DNA of 50,477 bases from an uncultured Chthonomonas sp. (GTDB lineage Bacteria; Armatimonadota; Chthonomonadetes; Chthonomonadales; CAJBBX01): the NCBI GenBank assembly GCA_903951425.1, contig CAJBBX010000039.1, positions 1 to 50,477 of the forward strand, given 5' to 3'. Below the pieces are notes generated by a model. The model saw only the letters and a list, made by a program, of their open reading frames with translations, had not been told where the DNA came from and did not search any database. This document shows positions 25,573 to 34,550 of this stretch, piece after piece. A program made the position numbers and the translations under genes. Position 1 is the stretch's first letter; every line of letters begins with the position of its first letter.

Positions 25573-26220
25573 ATGACCATAGCCACCGACCGTGCGCCGC
25601 TCCAAGTTGCTGTGGTGACCGGTAGCCATCCGTTCGACGCACCCAACTTCCAGCGCCTCTTCCTGGGCATGCCCGGTATCGAAGCCGTCGTGCAGGACTT
25701 CGAGAACTGGGTGCATGACTGGGGCCAGGTGCGCCGCAGCTACGACGCCGTCGTCTTCTACCACTTCCACCAGGGGACGCCGGGGGGAGCCTTCGCCGAG
25801 GCCGTCGAGGAGCTCGGCGCGACCGGCCAGGGCATCGTCGTGCTGCATCACGCCGTGCTCGCATGGCCGCAATGGCCCGAGTGGTCGGCCGTCTGCGGCA
25901 TCGAGGACCGCTCCTTCGGCTATCACGTCGGCCAACAGGTCCGCGTTGAGGTCGCCGATCCCGACCACGCCATCACACAGGGCCTGACGGACTGGGAGAT
26001 GGTCGACGAGACCTACACCATGGCCGGCCCCGGGCCGGACAGCGCGGTACTGCTCACCATCGACCATCCGCTCAGCATGCGTCCGGTGGCCTGGACCCGA
26101 ACTCACAAGGCAGCGCGCGTCTTCTGCCTCCAGTCCGGGCATGACCAGGCCGCCTGGGCCGCGCCCGAGGTTCAGACGGTGCTGTACCGCGGCATCCTCT
26201 GGGCGGCCGGACAGATTTGA
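25573..26220 (+). CDS. ThuA-like domain protein
   Basis: A 215-residue protein of the ThuA (trehalose-utilisation) family, a class I glutamine-amidotransferase-like flavodoxin fold. It reads LQVAVVTGSHPFDAPNFQRL, then YDAVVFYHFHQGTPGG, TGQGIVVLHHAVLAWPQWPE and HPLSMRPVAWTRTHKAARVF with LQSGHD. The HPITxG-type motif appears as DHAITQGL. ThuA proteins take part in oxidation of disaccharides and their derivatives and often sit beside dehydrogenases, as here. No signal peptide is visible. GGAGA lies just before the ATG. It is followed after 30 bases by the MDR dehydrogenase, so the two probably form one operon. Confidence 0.88.
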   Translation: MTIATDRAPLQVAVVTGSHPFDAPNFQRLFLGMPGIEAVVQDFENWVHDWGQVRRSYDAVVFYHFHQGTPGGAFAEAVEELGATGQGIVVLHHAVLAWPQWPEWSAVCGIEDRSFGYHVGQQVRVEVADPDHAITQGLTDWEMVDETYTMAGPGPDSAVLLTIDHPLSMRPVAWTRTHKAARVFCLQSGHDQAAWAAPEVQTVLYRGILWAAGQI

Positions 26221-26250
26221 CAACATAGGACCACGGATCGGAGGAAGACC

Positions 26251-27198
26251 ATGCGGGCACTCGTAACGCGACCGCTGCCGGACGGGCGCAGGGAGAAGCT
26301 CCTCGTGACCGACTGGCCGGATCCGCCGGCGCCTGTGGCGAACCAGGTGCGGACCCGGACGCTGTACAGCGGCATCACCAACGGCACCGAGCGCAACGAC
26401 CTGATCGGCGGCAACTACGCCACGCCCGACGATCGGCTGCCTGCCGGCTGGGGATACCAGAACGTCGGCGAGGTCGTGGAGTGCGGTCCGGACTGCAAGC
26501 TCCTCGCGGCCGGCGATGTCATCTACTCGAGCGCCGGGCACGACGAGTTCACCACCGTGGCCGAGGACTGGCTGCTGGTGAAGCTGCCGCCCGAGATCGA
26601 CCGCCGGGAGGCCGCGCTCTTCGGCATGGCAAGCGTGGCCATGCACACCTGCCGCAACGCCGACCTGCGCATGGGCGAGCGGGCGCTCGTGGTCGGCGCC
26701 GGGTTCATCGGCCAGATGGCCACGCAAATCGCCGCCGCCATGGGCGCTCGCGTCAGCCTCTGCGACGTCGACGAGCATCGGCTTTGCCAGGCTCGCGAGA
26801 TCGGCGCCGCCGCGTGCGCCTTCAACAGCGGCGGCGAGGGCTGGGCTGCCAACGCGCCGCCGGCTTCCTTCGACGCGGTGATCGACCTCGCCGGCGTGCC
26901 CGGCATGGAAGACCGGCTCATCGAGGCGGCACGCATGCGCGGCCGGGTACTCCTCATCGCCGGCCGCCGCAAGGTCGAATACACCTTCAACACGGGCCAG
27001 GGGCGCGAGATCGTCATCAAGCAGAACAGCCACTTCGACAACAGCGACCTGGCCATGCTCTGCGGGCTCGTGGCCAAGGGAGCGGTGCAGATCAAGCCGC
27101 TGCTGCAGCGCGTGGCGCCCGTGGCCGAAGCCGCCGGCATCTACGACACGCTGCGCGACGACCCGAACAAGCTCGGCGGCACCGTGTTCGAGTGGTAA
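26251..27198 (+). CDS. Medium-chain dehydrogenase/reductase lacking the usual zinc ligands
   Basis: A 315-residue MDR-superfamily oxidoreductase with GGAGGA six bases before the ATG. The N-terminal GroES-like domain runs to ~125. The Rossmann nucleotide-binding motif is ALVVGAGFIGQMATQIAAAM (residues ~145-165), followed by an acidic residue in CDVDEHRL that suggests NAD preference. Where catalytic-zinc enzymes have a Cys-Gly-(S/T)-Asp motif, this protein has YSGITNGTER, and the structural-zinc Cys cluster is absent. It therefore resembles the zinc-independent sugar dehydrogenases common beside ThuA genes. The reaction is probably oxidation of a sugar or sugar derivative (inference). Confidence 0.88.
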   Translation: MRALVTRPLPDGRREKLLVTDWPDPPAPVANQVRTRTLYSGITNGTERNDLIGGNYATPDDRLPAGWGYQNVGEVVECGPDCKLLAAGDVIYSSAGHDEFTTVAEDWLLVKLPPEIDRREAALFGMASVAMHTCRNADLRMGERALVVGAGFIGQMATQIAAAMGARVSLCDVDEHRLCQAREIGAAACAFNSGGEGWAANAPPASFDAVIDLAGVPGMEDRLIEAARMRGRVLLIAGRRKVEYTFNTGQGREIVIKQNSHFDNSDLAMLCGLVAKGAVQIKPLLQRVAPVAEAAGIYDTLRDDPNKLGGTVFEW

Positions 27199-27271
27199 CG
27201 GGCGCGTCCTGATCGACCGGCCCGCGGCCGCTAGCCGGTCGCTGAGCAGTGACACCCGCCGCTGGGCGCCC

Positions 27272-27300
27272 TTGACACAGGCGGCGGGTCGTCGTATACT
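27272..27300 (+). promoter_or_regulatory. Consensus-like sigma-70 promoter of the LacI gene
   Basis: A perfect -35 hexamer TTGACA at 27272-27277 and a -10 hexamer TATACT at 27295-27300 are separated by exactly 17 bases. This is the clearest promoter in the window. Transcription would start near 27306-27308, at the left edge of the palindrome described next. Confidence 0.85.
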
Positions 27301-27305
27301 GCAAA

Positions 27306-27320
27306 CGGTTACAGTAACCG
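27306..27320. promoter_or_regulatory. Palindromic LacI-type operator
   Basis: CGGTTACAGTAACCG is a perfect 7-base inverted repeat around a single central A. The symmetry extends to 10-base arms (27303-27323) with one mismatch. It lies immediately after the -10 box, so a bound repressor would block initiation. Odd-spaced palindromes of this kind are typical for LacI/GalR proteins, and the gene directly downstream encodes one. Autoregulation is therefore likely. I found no second copy of the palindrome in the window. Confidence 0.78.
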
Positions 27321-27351
27321 CTTGTGCCTCCTGTGACCGGGGAAGGAACCC

Positions 27352-28356
27352 ATGGCAACCCTGGCGGATGTAGCGAGCAAGGCAGGCGTATCGAAGGCGA
27401 CCGCTTCTCGTGTCTTGAGCGGGAGGACCACGATCCCCGTGGCGCCTGCCACCGCTGAGCGCATCCATGCCGCCGCTGCCGAGGTCGGCTACCGCCCCAA
27501 TCCGGTTGCCAGCGCACTGGTGACCGGGCGCAGCCGTGTGGTGGCCCTGCTGGTGCCGTACCTGGACCGGCCCTACTACTCGGCCGCCATCGGCCGGATG
27601 GAGGCGCTGACGCAGCAGTCCGGCTACGACCTGATCGTTATGGGCGGCACGCGCCACGGGACGCAGCACATCGCGGACTGCCGCTGGCCGGTCGACGGGC
27701 TCCTCGTACTCGACTCGTATGAAGTGCTGCTCAGGCTGGTACAGCGCACGGATGACCGTATGCGCCCCGTCGTCGCCCTGGGAGGTTGCCTACCCGAAGG
27801 CGTCGACGCCGTCCGGCTCGAGATGGGTGTAGCCGCTGAACAGGCCATCCGGCACCTCATCGGACAGGGATGCCGGAAGCTGGCCTACGCCACGTCGCCG
27901 GCGACACCGATCGCCACATCCGAGCGATGGAGAGCCTTCCTGCGTGTGACGGACGAGGCCGGCATTGAGCCCGTATCCATCCCGATCCCCGGCGAGTCAC
28001 GGCCTTCGGCAAGGGACGCGGTGACCGCCTACTGCATCGATCACCCCGACCTCGACGGCCTGTTCTGCCACAACGACGACATCGCCTGCGGGGCGATCCG
28101 GGCGTTGCTGGACCTGGGGCGCAGGGTGCCCGATGACGTTGCCGTGGTGGGATGCGACGGAACGGTGGCGGCTGAGTTCGCTGAGCCGCCCATCAGCACG
28201 ATCGCGCTACCCATCGCTGACATGTGCGCCGAAGCCTGGACCATGCTGTTGCGCCGGATGGAGAACCCGGACCTGCCGATCTGCTCATCAACCTTCTCGG
28301 GACGGTTCATACAGCGTCGATCTTCATGCCGTGACCGGGCGCACATCGGGCTATAG
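27352..28356 (+). CDS. LacI/GalR-family transcriptional repressor
   Basis: A 334-residue repressor. The N-terminal helix-turn-helix ([20 protein letters not shown]) and hinge region ([14 protein letters not shown]) are typical. The remainder is the periplasmic-binding-protein-like sugar-sensing domain, with [37 protein letters not shown] and [17 protein letters not shown] lies four bases before the ATG. It has its own strong promoter overlapped by a palindromic operator, so it probably represses itself. Its other targets may include the pseudopilin and sulfatase genes that follow, but no matching operator is seen in front of them. The effector is unknown. Confidence 0.95.
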   Translation: MATLADVASKAGVSKATASRVLSGRTTIPVAPATAERIHAAAAEVGYRPNPVASALVTGRSRVVALLVPYLDRPYYSAAIGRMEALTQQSGYDLIVMGGTRHGTQHIADCRWPVDGLLVLDSYEVLLRLVQRTDDRMRPVVALGGCLPEGVDAVRLEMGVAAEQAIRHLIGQGCRKLAYATSPATPIATSERWRAFLRVTDEAGIEPVSIPIPGESRPSARDAVTAYCIDHPDLDGLFCHNDDIACGAIRALLDLGRRVPDDVAVVGCDGTVAAEFAEPPISTIALPIADMCAEAWTMLLRRMENPDLPICSSTFSGRFIQRRSSCRDRAHIGL

Positions 28357-28415
28357 GCCCAGCCGCCCATTGCCGGGGACACCGGCCGACCTTCGGGTCA
28401 AGGAGGGTTCATCCT

Positions 28416-29207
28416 GTGAAACGACGTGCATTCACACTTATCGAGCTGCTGGTAGTCATCGCTATCATCGCGATCCTGGCAGCGATCCTGTTCCCGGTTT
28501 TCGCCCAGGCCCGCGCCAAGGCCAGGCAGGCCACCTGCCTGTCGAACCAGAAGCAGCTCGGTCTGGCCATCCTCGCGTATGCGCAGGACTACGACGAGAC
28601 CCTGCCGCCGGGGAACTACTCCGCGGCGCCGCTGGCGGGCAACGTTGGATGGATGTACATGATCGATCCGTACGTCAAGGCCAACGTGCCGTACAGCAAT
28701 GCCAACCTCGGCGCCGCGAAGCTGAGCATCTTCGTGTGTCCGGACTACGGAGCCACTCCGTACGCAAGCACCTTCCTCAGCCCGACCAGAAGCTACCTGG
28801 TGAACCGCATGATCTTCGGGGGCTACGAACGCAACCTGCCGTCAACCTACTGGGAGGCGCCTAAGTCGCTGGCCGCGATGCAGGCGGTGGCGCAGGTTGT
28901 GATGCTGGCCGAGGGCGCCGGCGGATGCGTCTGGGCGCAGGGGTTGGACGATCCCGCCATTCTGTCCGGACAGCACGCGACGTTCCAGGCGTGCAATCGG
29001 TACTACATCCTGGGGCGCGGCCGCCACGGCGGGGGCTCCGACTACCTTCTGGGCGACGGACACGCGAAGTTCTACCGGGCGCCAGACCCGAGCTTCGCAG
29101 ATCCGGGGACCGGCCCGACGAACGTAGTCCCGGCGATCAGCAGCGGTACCGTTGCCTTCCAGAAGAGCGTCAGTCCGAACGCTGCTGCGTGGTTCTGGGA
29201 GAACTGA
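28416..29207 (+). CDS. Type II/IV pseudopilin-like protein with N-methylation signal
   Basis: A 263-residue protein with a prepilin-type N-terminus. A short basic leader (KRRA) precedes [20 protein letters not shown], with the conserved Glu at position 5 of the mature protein. Prepilin peptidase would cut between Ala and Phe and methylate Phe. The mature part resembles the H-type/DUF1559-like pseudopilins that are greatly expanded in Armatimonadota and Planctomycetota, including the [13 protein letters not shown] motif and a C-terminal [16 protein letters not shown] segment. The start is GTG 28416, with AGGAGGG eight bases upstream. It stands alone, without secretion machinery, as these paralogues usually do. 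Role: pilus-like fibre or surface protein, not resolved. Confidence 0.93.
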   Translation: MKRRAFTLIELLVVIAIIAILAAILFPVFAQARAKARQATCLSNQKQLGLAILAYAQDYDETLPPGNYSAAPLAGNVGWMYMIDPYVKANVPYSNANLGAAKLSIFVCPDYGATPYASTFLSPTRSYLVNRMIFGGYERNLPSTYWEAPKSLAAMQAVAQVVMLAEGAGGCVWAQGLDDPAILSGQHATFQACNRYYILGRGRHGGGSDYLLGDGHAKFYRAPDPSFADPGTGPTNVVPAISSGTVAFQKSVSPNAAAWFWEN

Positions 29208-29216
29208 CCGACTGAG

Positions 29217-29262
29217 TTCCTCGCTCCCCGGCGAAACAGGCCCCTGCCGGGGAGCCGAGGAA
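29217..29262 (+). terminator. Strong hairpin after the pseudopilin gene
   Basis: TTCCTCGCTCCCCGGC pairs with GCCGGGGAG plus CGAGGAA, forming 16 base pairs with one bulged C and a 13-base loop, starting nine bases after the stop codon. There is no T-run after it, so it could be a processing or stability hairpin rather than a classic intrinsic terminator. Confidence 0.6.
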
Positions 29263-29394
29263 CGCGAGGGAGCGACGGGCGAAGCATAGGGGCAGCATCA
29301 CGCCGAGGACAGCCCGCGTTCGACCTGTCCGACGTCGGCCGCACCGGCGTCGTCTCAGGCGCCGTGACGAACGAGGCGTTCGCTGAGGAAGCCC

Positions 29395-30888
29395 ATGGGT
29401 GCAACTATCGATCGCAGGGCCTTTGTAGAGACGGTCGCGTCAGGCATGGCGGCGCTTATCGCGCCCGGGACCATACACGCGCAAGACCGGCAATCACGAC
29501 GGAAGCCCAACATCCTTCTGATCCTCGCCGACGATCTTGGCTGGGGAGATGTCGGCTACCAGAGCCAGGGGCGTTTCGTCACGCCGAACATTGATCGCCT
29601 GGCCCGCGAAGGCGCCGTCTTCACGAACGCCTACGCGTGCGCGGCCAACTGCGCGCCGAGCCGCGCCTGCCTTCTGTCGGGGGCCTATACTCCGCGTCAC
29701 GGGGTCTACGCAGTTGACGCCACCGATCGTGGGCCACGGGATCAAATGCGCATGGTCCCCATCCCGAACACTCCCGGCCTCAACACGTCCTTTGTGACGA
29801 TGGCCGAGGCACTCAGGGGCGCCGGATACGCGACCGGGCACTTCGGCAAGTGGCATCTCACCGGTGGCCCGGGTACTTTGCCCTCCGAACAGGGGTTTGA
29901 CGTTACGCACGACTCCTTCGGCGACGGTCCGGTCACAGAAGGCTCCGAGCAGAACCTGCCCGGGCCGGAGACCGATCCCAAAGGTGTCTTCACCTTGACC
30001 CGCAAGGCAGTTCAGTTCATGGCCGCCAACCGTGAGCGCCCGTTTTTCTGCTATCTCGCCCATCACGCCATCCACGGGCCGCTTCAAGCCAGGACGAGTA
30101 CACGCGTTAGGATGGAGCAGCACGCGAGGGAAGCCGGTGTGTCGTCCGAGTACATGGGATGCACCTACGACTTCGACGATAGCATCGGACGGCTGCTAGC
30201 CGACCTGAAGCAGCTCGGGCTTGAGGAGAACACCCTGGTCGTCTTCACATCGGACAACGGAGCCTTACGGGCCCAGGAGCCCTTGCGCGGCTCCAAGGGT
30301 TGCTACTACGAGGGCGGCATTCGCGAGCCCTTCATCGTCCGTTGGCCCGGTGTGGTCCGACCACGTACAGTCTGTGAGGCGCCCATTGCCCTTGTGGACC
30401 TCTATCCCACGTTTCTGGCTGCCGCCGGCGTCGTGCCGCATGCAGGGACCAAGCTGGATGGAGTGAGCCTTGTGCCGCTCCTGCAGCGCAGAGGGGGACT
30501 CCGGCGAACATCAATCTACTGGCACTTCCCGGGGTATCTCGACCGCCCAGTCAGTCGCGGGCGCGATCCGGTGTTTCGAACGCGTCCTGTCAGTGTGATC
30601 CGCAAGGGAGACTGGAAGCTGTTCCTCTACCACGAGGAGTGGCAGCTCGATGGTGGGCGTGATGCGCTTGCGTCCAACAACGCGGTTGAGCTCTACGATC
30701 TGGGGCATGACGTCGGTGAACGTGACAACCTCGCACTGAGGAATCCGGCCAAGCGCGACGAGTTGCTCGGCGACCTGCTACGCTGGATGACCCGAGTCCA
30801 GGCGCCGATGCCCACCAAGAGAAACCCGGGCTATCGTCCGGCGACCGGGGCAGCAAAGGCTCCAGAGAGGCCGAGATGGAGGACTTAA
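29395..30888 (+). CDS. Sulfatase, first of three-gene cluster
   Basis: A 497-residue type I sulfatase. An N-terminal signal with a double Arg (DRRAFVETVASGMAALIAPG) points to Tat export. Core motifs are PNILLILADDLGWGDVGYQS, the formylglycine site CAPSR in ANCAPSRACLLSG (residue ~86), HFGKWHLTGG, and LVVFTSDNGA with the Asp-Asn metal ligands. The C-terminal part contains GDWKLFLYHEEW and VELYDLGHDVGERDN, standard for the family. AGGAAG precedes the ATG. It overlaps the next sulfatase by 13 bases. Sulfate-ester hydrolysis is confident; the substrate is not known. Confidence 0.95.
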   Translation: MGATIDRRAFVETVASGMAALIAPGTIHAQDRQSRRKPNILLILADDLGWGDVGYQSQGRFVTPNIDRLAREGAVFTNAYACAANCAPSRACLLSGAYTPRHGVYAVDATDRGPRDQMRMVPIPNTPGLNTSFVTMAEALRGAGYATGHFGKWHLTGGPGTLPSEQGFDVTHDSFGDGPVTEGSEQNLPGPETDPKGVFTLTRKAVQFMAANRERPFFCYLAHHAIHGPLQARTSTRVRMEQHAREAGVSSEYMGCTYDFDDSIGRLLADLKQLGLEENTLVVFTSDNGALRAQEPLRGSKGCYYEGGIREPFIVRWPGVVRPRTVCEAPIALVDLYPTFLAAAGVVPHAGTKLDGVSLVPLLQRRGGLRRTSIYWHFPGYLDRPVSRGRDPVFRTRPVSVIRKGDWKLFLYHEEWQLDGGRDALASNNAVELYDLGHDVGERDNLALRNPAKRDELLGDLLRWMTRVQAPMPTKRNPGYRPATGAAKAPERPRWRT

Positions 30889-32228
30889 CACGTCGGCAGT
30901 TTGTCGGTCGCTGTTCCTCTTTGGTCGCAGCCGCAGCCGCCGAAGTCGGCAGCCCTGCCGTGCGCAGACCGAACATCATCGTCATCCTCGGCGACGACCT
31001 TGGGTACGGTGACCTCGGCTGCTTCGGGCAGAAGGTGATCCGGACGCCGAACATCGACAGGCTGGCCGGCGCGGGCACCCGGTTCACGCACTGCTACTCG
31101 GGCAGCACGGTCTGTGCGCCGTCGCGCAGCTGCCTCATCACCGGGCAGCATACCGGGCACACGCGTGTGCGAGGCAACGACTATGTCCCGCTACGGCCGG
31201 AGGACCCTTCCCTCGGCTCCCTGTTCCAGAAGGCCGGGTACCGCACCGCCATCATCGGGAAGTGGGGCCTCGGTGAGCCCGGAACCACGGGCGTCCCCTC
31301 AAGGCAGGGCTTCGATGAGTTCTACGGCTACCTGAACCAGGTCCACGCGCACGACAGCTATCCGACGATGCTCTGTCGTGGCGACCGTGAGGAGCCGATC
31401 CCCCAGAACGAAGCCGGCAAGCAGGGCGCCTACTCCAACGACCTCTTCTTGCGCGAATCGCTGGGCTTCATCGAGCGCAACCGCACGCGCCCCTTCTTCC
31501 TGATGTTCTGCCACACGATCCCGCACGCATTTCCCGCCAAGAAGACCATCGAGGTGCCGGAGATCGAGCCGGAGTACCGGGACAAGCCCTGGCCGGAGAT
31601 TGAAAAGCGCTACGCATCGGCCGTCACGCGTCACGACAGGCACGTCGGCCGCCTCATGGCCAGGCTGAAGGAGCTGGGGATCGAAGACGACACCCTCGTC
31701 ATCTTCACCAGCGACAACGGACCGCAGAACGTGACGCCGCACGACCCGGAGTTCTTCCAGAGCCGGGGCGGGCTACGCGGCATCAAGCGCGACCTGTACG
31801 AGGGAGGCATCCGCGTGCCCACCATCGTCCGCTGGCCGGGCAAGGTAAAGGCCGGGGCCGCAAGCGCAACACCCTGGGCGTTCTGGGACATCCTGCCGTC
31901 GTCGGCGGAGCTCCTCGGCCGGCCTGCCCCGCGTGGCATGGACGGCGTCTCGGTGCTACCGGTCTGGCTCGGGCGGGCCGCCCGGCCCCATCCGGCCTTC
32001 TACTGGGAGTTCCATGAGCGAGGCTTTGAGCAAGCGGTCCGCATGGGCGACTGGAAGGCGGTTCGGCATAGCCTGCGGGGCCCACTGGAGCTCTACGACC
32101 TGCGATCGGACCCGAAGGAAGCCGTGGATGTTTCGGCGAAACACAGGGACGTCACCGCGCGAATAGAGACCTACCTGGCAACGGCGCGTAGCGGGTCCGC
32201 CGAGTTTCCCATACGCGAGAAGCCATGA
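30876..32228 (+). CDS. Sulfatase, second of three-gene cluster
   Basis: A 450-residue arylsulfatase-like enzyme. It starts with a Tat-like signal (LTRRQFVGRCSSLVAAAAAE) and then PNIIVILGDDLGYGDLGCFG. The formylglycine site is CAPSR in STVCAPSRSCLITG (residue ~86). Further motifs are IIGKWGLGEPG, LVIFTSDNGPQNV and GDWKAVRHSLRGPLELYDLR. The start codon lies inside the end of the preceding sulfatase gene, with GAGAGG five bases upstream, so translation is coupled. The overlap with the next gene is four bases (ATGA). Confidence 0.95.
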   Translation: MEDLTRRQFVGRCSSLVAAAAAEVGSPAVRRPNIIVILGDDLGYGDLGCFGQKVIRTPNIDRLAGAGTRFTHCYSGSTVCAPSRSCLITGQHTGHTRVRGNDYVPLRPEDPSLGSLFQKAGYRTAIIGKWGLGEPGTTGVPSRQGFDEFYGYLNQVHAHDSYPTMLCRGDREEPIPQNEAGKQGAYSNDLFLRESLGFIERNRTRPFFLMFCHTIPHAFPAKKTIEVPEIEPEYRDKPWPEIEKRYASAVTRHDRHVGRLMARLKELGIEDDTLVIFTSDNGPQNVTPHDPEFFQSRGGLRGIKRDLYEGGIRVPTIVRWPGKVKAGAASATPWAFWDILPSSAELLGRPAPRGMDGVSVLPVWLGRAARPHPAFYWEFHERGFEQAVRMGDWKAVRHSLRGPLELYDLRSDPKEAVDVSAKHRDVTARIETYLATARSGSAEFPIREKP

Positions 32229-33586
32229 ACCGTCGAGACCTGCTGATGGGAGCCGCAGCCACTGCCGCCGGGCTGGGGCCGCGCACTCCGACGCGTCGCC
32301 CAAGCTTCCTCTGGCTCGTGGCCGAGGACATGGGGCCCACATGCCTGGGATGCTACGGCCAGTCTGCGGCGCAGACGCCGAACCTCGACCGCCTGGCCGG
32401 CCAGGGCATGCGCTACGACCGGTTCTACACCACCGCGCCGGTCTGCTCCGCTTCGCGCTCGGCGTTCATGACAGGCATGTACCAGACATCCATCGGCGCC
32501 CATCACCACCGCTCGCACCGCGGCAAGCCCTTTCCCCTGCCCGACGGCGTGCGGCTGCTTACGGGCTGGCTTCGCGATGCGGGTTACTGGTGCGGCAACC
32601 TCGTGGAGCTACCCGACGCCTGCGGTTTCCGAGGCACGGGCAAGACCGACTGGAACTTCGCGCCCGCCGACCGGCCCTTCGACTTCAGCGGCTGGTCCGG
32701 TATGCGCGGCGGCCGGCCCTTCTTCGCACAACTCAACTTGTGGGAGACGCACCGCAAGTTCGCCGCGCCGAAGCGCATCGACCGCGCCGCCTTCGCCCTG
32801 CCTCCCATCTACCCCGAGCACCCCGTGGTTCGGGAGGACTATGCCCGGTACCTCGACGCCGCCGCCGAACTGGACCGCAAGGTCGGCCTCGTCCTGGCGC
32901 AGCTTGAGGCAGACGGCCTGGCCGACAGCACGGTCGTCCTCTTCATGGGCGACAACGGCGAGGCGCACATCCGCGGCAAGCAGTTCTGCTACGAGGAGGG
33001 GCTCCGCGTGCCCTTCATCGTCCGGTGGCCGAATGGCCTGTCCGCGCCCAGGGGATACCGCCCCGGCGCCGTCGAGCGTCGGCTTACCGAGGCCATCGAC
33101 GTGGCGCCCACGCTTATGAGCCTGGCGGATGCGCCCGTCCCGGCCAGGATGCAGGGCCGCGCGTTCCTCGGCCCCAAGGCCGCGCCGCCGCGACGGTACG
33201 CGTTCGGCGCCCGCGACCGATGCGACGAGACCGCTATGCGGATCCGGACCGTGCGCGACGACCGGTACCGCTACATCCGCAACTTCACGCCCGAGAAGCC
33301 CTTCCTCTCACCCAACGCCTACAAGGCCGCCGAGTACCCGCTCTGGACGCTCCTGCCCGGGCTCAACGCCGAAGGTGCCCTGACGCCCGCTCAAGCCGCC
33401 CTCTGCGCTCCCTCCATGCCGCCGGAGGAGCTGTACGACATGCGCGCGGACCCCCACCAGATCCGCAACCTGGCCACCGATTCCCGGCACAAGGCGACCA
33501 TGGCCCGCCTCCGCGCCGCGCTGGAGGGGTGGATCACGGAGACCGATGACCAGGGCAGGTTCCCGGAGGAGGCAGGGGCGGGATAG
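32225..33586 (+). CDS. Sulfatase with CSASR formylglycine motif, third of cluster
   Basis: A 453-residue sulfatase with a short Tat-type N-terminus (NRRDLLMGAAATAAGLG). Core motifs are FLWLVAEDMGPTCLGCYG, APVCSASRSAFMTGMYQTSI, VVLFMGDNGEAHIRGKQFCY and PEELYDMRADPHQIRNLATD. The active-site Cys (residue ~75) is in CSASR, so the Pro of the common C-x-P-x-R consensus is Ala. This variant is known in heparan-sulfamidase-like sulfatases and in substrates of the anaerobic maturase, which accepts Pro or Ala. It is the last gene of the overlapping trio and converges on tspO with 23 bases between the stops. Confidence 0.95.
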   Translation: MNRRDLLMGAAATAAGLGPRTPTRRPSFLWLVAEDMGPTCLGCYGQSAAQTPNLDRLAGQGMRYDRFYTTAPVCSASRSAFMTGMYQTSIGAHHHRSHRGKPFPLPDGVRLLTGWLRDAGYWCGNLVELPDACGFRGTGKTDWNFAPADRPFDFSGWSGMRGGRPFFAQLNLWETHRKFAAPKRIDRAAFALPPIYPEHPVVREDYARYLDAAAELDRKVGLVLAQLEADGLADSTVVLFMGDNGEAHIRGKQFCYEEGLRVPFIVRWPNGLSAPRGYRPGAVERRLTEAIDVAPTLMSLADAPVPARMQGRAFLGPKAAPPRRYAFGARDRCDETAMRIRTVRDDRYRYIRNFTPEKPFLSPNAYKAAEYPLWTLLPGLNAEGALTPAQAALCAPSMPPEELYDMRADPHQIRNLATDSRHKATMARLRAALEGWITETDDQGRFPEEAGAG

Positions 33587-33609
33587 GCGCGAACCTTGCC
33601 GTGTCCGGA

Positions 33610-34086
33610 CTACGCGTTCATCTGCCATATCCGGAAGTTCAGCGCCGCCGCGAAGGTGACCCATGCCACGTAGGGAACCAGGAGCGCACCCGCCAGGGGC
33701 CGGACGCTCCAGAACGCCATCGTGGTGGGGATCAGCACCAGCCACAGCGCCGTAATGTCAGCAAACGCCAGCCCCGGCCTGTGCGCTCCGAAGAACAGCG
33801 GGGTCCAGAGCGCGTTCAGGAGTAGCTGGCATCCAAACAGCCCGAGCGCAACCCGGTGGGCCGCGAAGCCGCCCTCGCGCCATACAAGCCACGCCGCAAC
33901 GCCCATGGAAGCGTAGAGCACGGTCCAGACGGGTCCGAACACCCAGCCAGGCGGGTTCCATGGCGGCTTCCGCAGGCCCTGGAACCAGGCATCGGGCATG
34001 AACCGCGCACCCAGCGCGGCAACCGCAAAGGGCGCCGCTATCCAGACCACCAGACCCGCTACCGCCACCACCGTTGATCTACCCAT
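33610..34086 (-). CDS. tspO: TspO/MBR-family membrane protein
   Basis: A 158-residue protein of usual TspO length with five hydrophobic helices. The diagnostic loop WFQGLRKPPWNPPGWVFGPV and the following WTVLYASMGVAAWLVW match the tryptophan-rich sensory protein family, which binds porphyrins and related ligands in the membrane. Later motifs NALWTPLFFGAHRPGLAF and NFRIWQMNA also fit. ATG 34086 has AGGAGGT five bases upstream. It shares no evident operon with the toxin-antitoxin genes 86 bases upstream. Confidence in the family is high; its physiological role here is open. Confidence 0.96.
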   Translation of the reverse strand: MGRSTVVAVAGLVVWIAAPFAVAALGARFMPDAWFQGLRKPPWNPPGWVFGPVWTVLYASMGVAAWLVWREGGFAAHRVALGLFGCQLLLNALWTPLFFGAHRPGLAFADITALWLVLIPTTMAFWSVRPLAGALLVPYVAWVTFAAALNFRIWQMNA

Positions 34087-34172
34087 TGCGGACCTCCTGA
34101 GTGCGGTGTTGCAGGTGCTGCGGCCGTCTGATACGCGCTACGTGGTCCGGGTGCCGACACTCGCGCCGTTGC

Positions 34173-34550
34173 CTACGGCAGCACCTCCACGGTGATGCCG
34201 ATGTCCAGCTGGGCCCAGACGCGGTCGGCCGTCACCGCAGGTCGGCCGCGCAACTGGGCCAGCGCCAGACAGGCCCGGTCCCCGATGCCAAGCCCATGCG
34301 AGCGCACTGCACGCGTCAGCGTTGCCGCCGCCCTGGCTGCCGCCTCGTCGAACGGAACGATCTGCACTCCCGTTCGCCGGATCTGCTCAGCCGCTGCGGC
34401 GACATCATGCCCATCGCGGGCCAGCCGAGCGAGTACCTCCGACAGGTTCACGCAGGACATGACCGCCTCGGGCAAGCGCGGCCCGACACTCGAGCAGCCC
34501 GGTTCGCCAGAGATGAACCCCAGAAGGGCAGACGCATCGATAACGATCAC
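34173..34550 (-). CDS. vapC: PIN-domain ribonuclease toxin (VapC family)
   Basis: A 125-residue PIN-domain toxin, of the normal length for VapC. The N-terminus MIVIDASALLGF supplies the first catalytic Asp (residue 5). A Glu in CVNLSEVLARL (~38) is the second acidic ligand. GLGIGDRACLALAQLRG (Asp ~91) and AVTADRVWAQL (Asp ~108) complete the metal-binding cluster. VapC toxins cleave tRNA or rRNA. It overlaps the antitoxin gene by four bases (ATGA), a standard arrangement. All four acidic positions are kept, so it is probably active. Confidence 0.95.
   Translation of the reverse strand: MIVIDASALLGFISGEPGCSSVGPRLPEAVMSCVNLSEVLARLARDGHDVAAAAEQIRRTGVQIVPFDEAAARAAATLTRAVRSHGLGIGDRACLALAQLRGRPAVTADRVWAQLDIGITVEVLP

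Noticed and set aside
25432-27669. 745-codon minus-strand open frame across the ThuA and dehydrogenase genes
   Set aside because: It spans several supported plus-strand genes and their promoter, and its translation has no recognisable domain.
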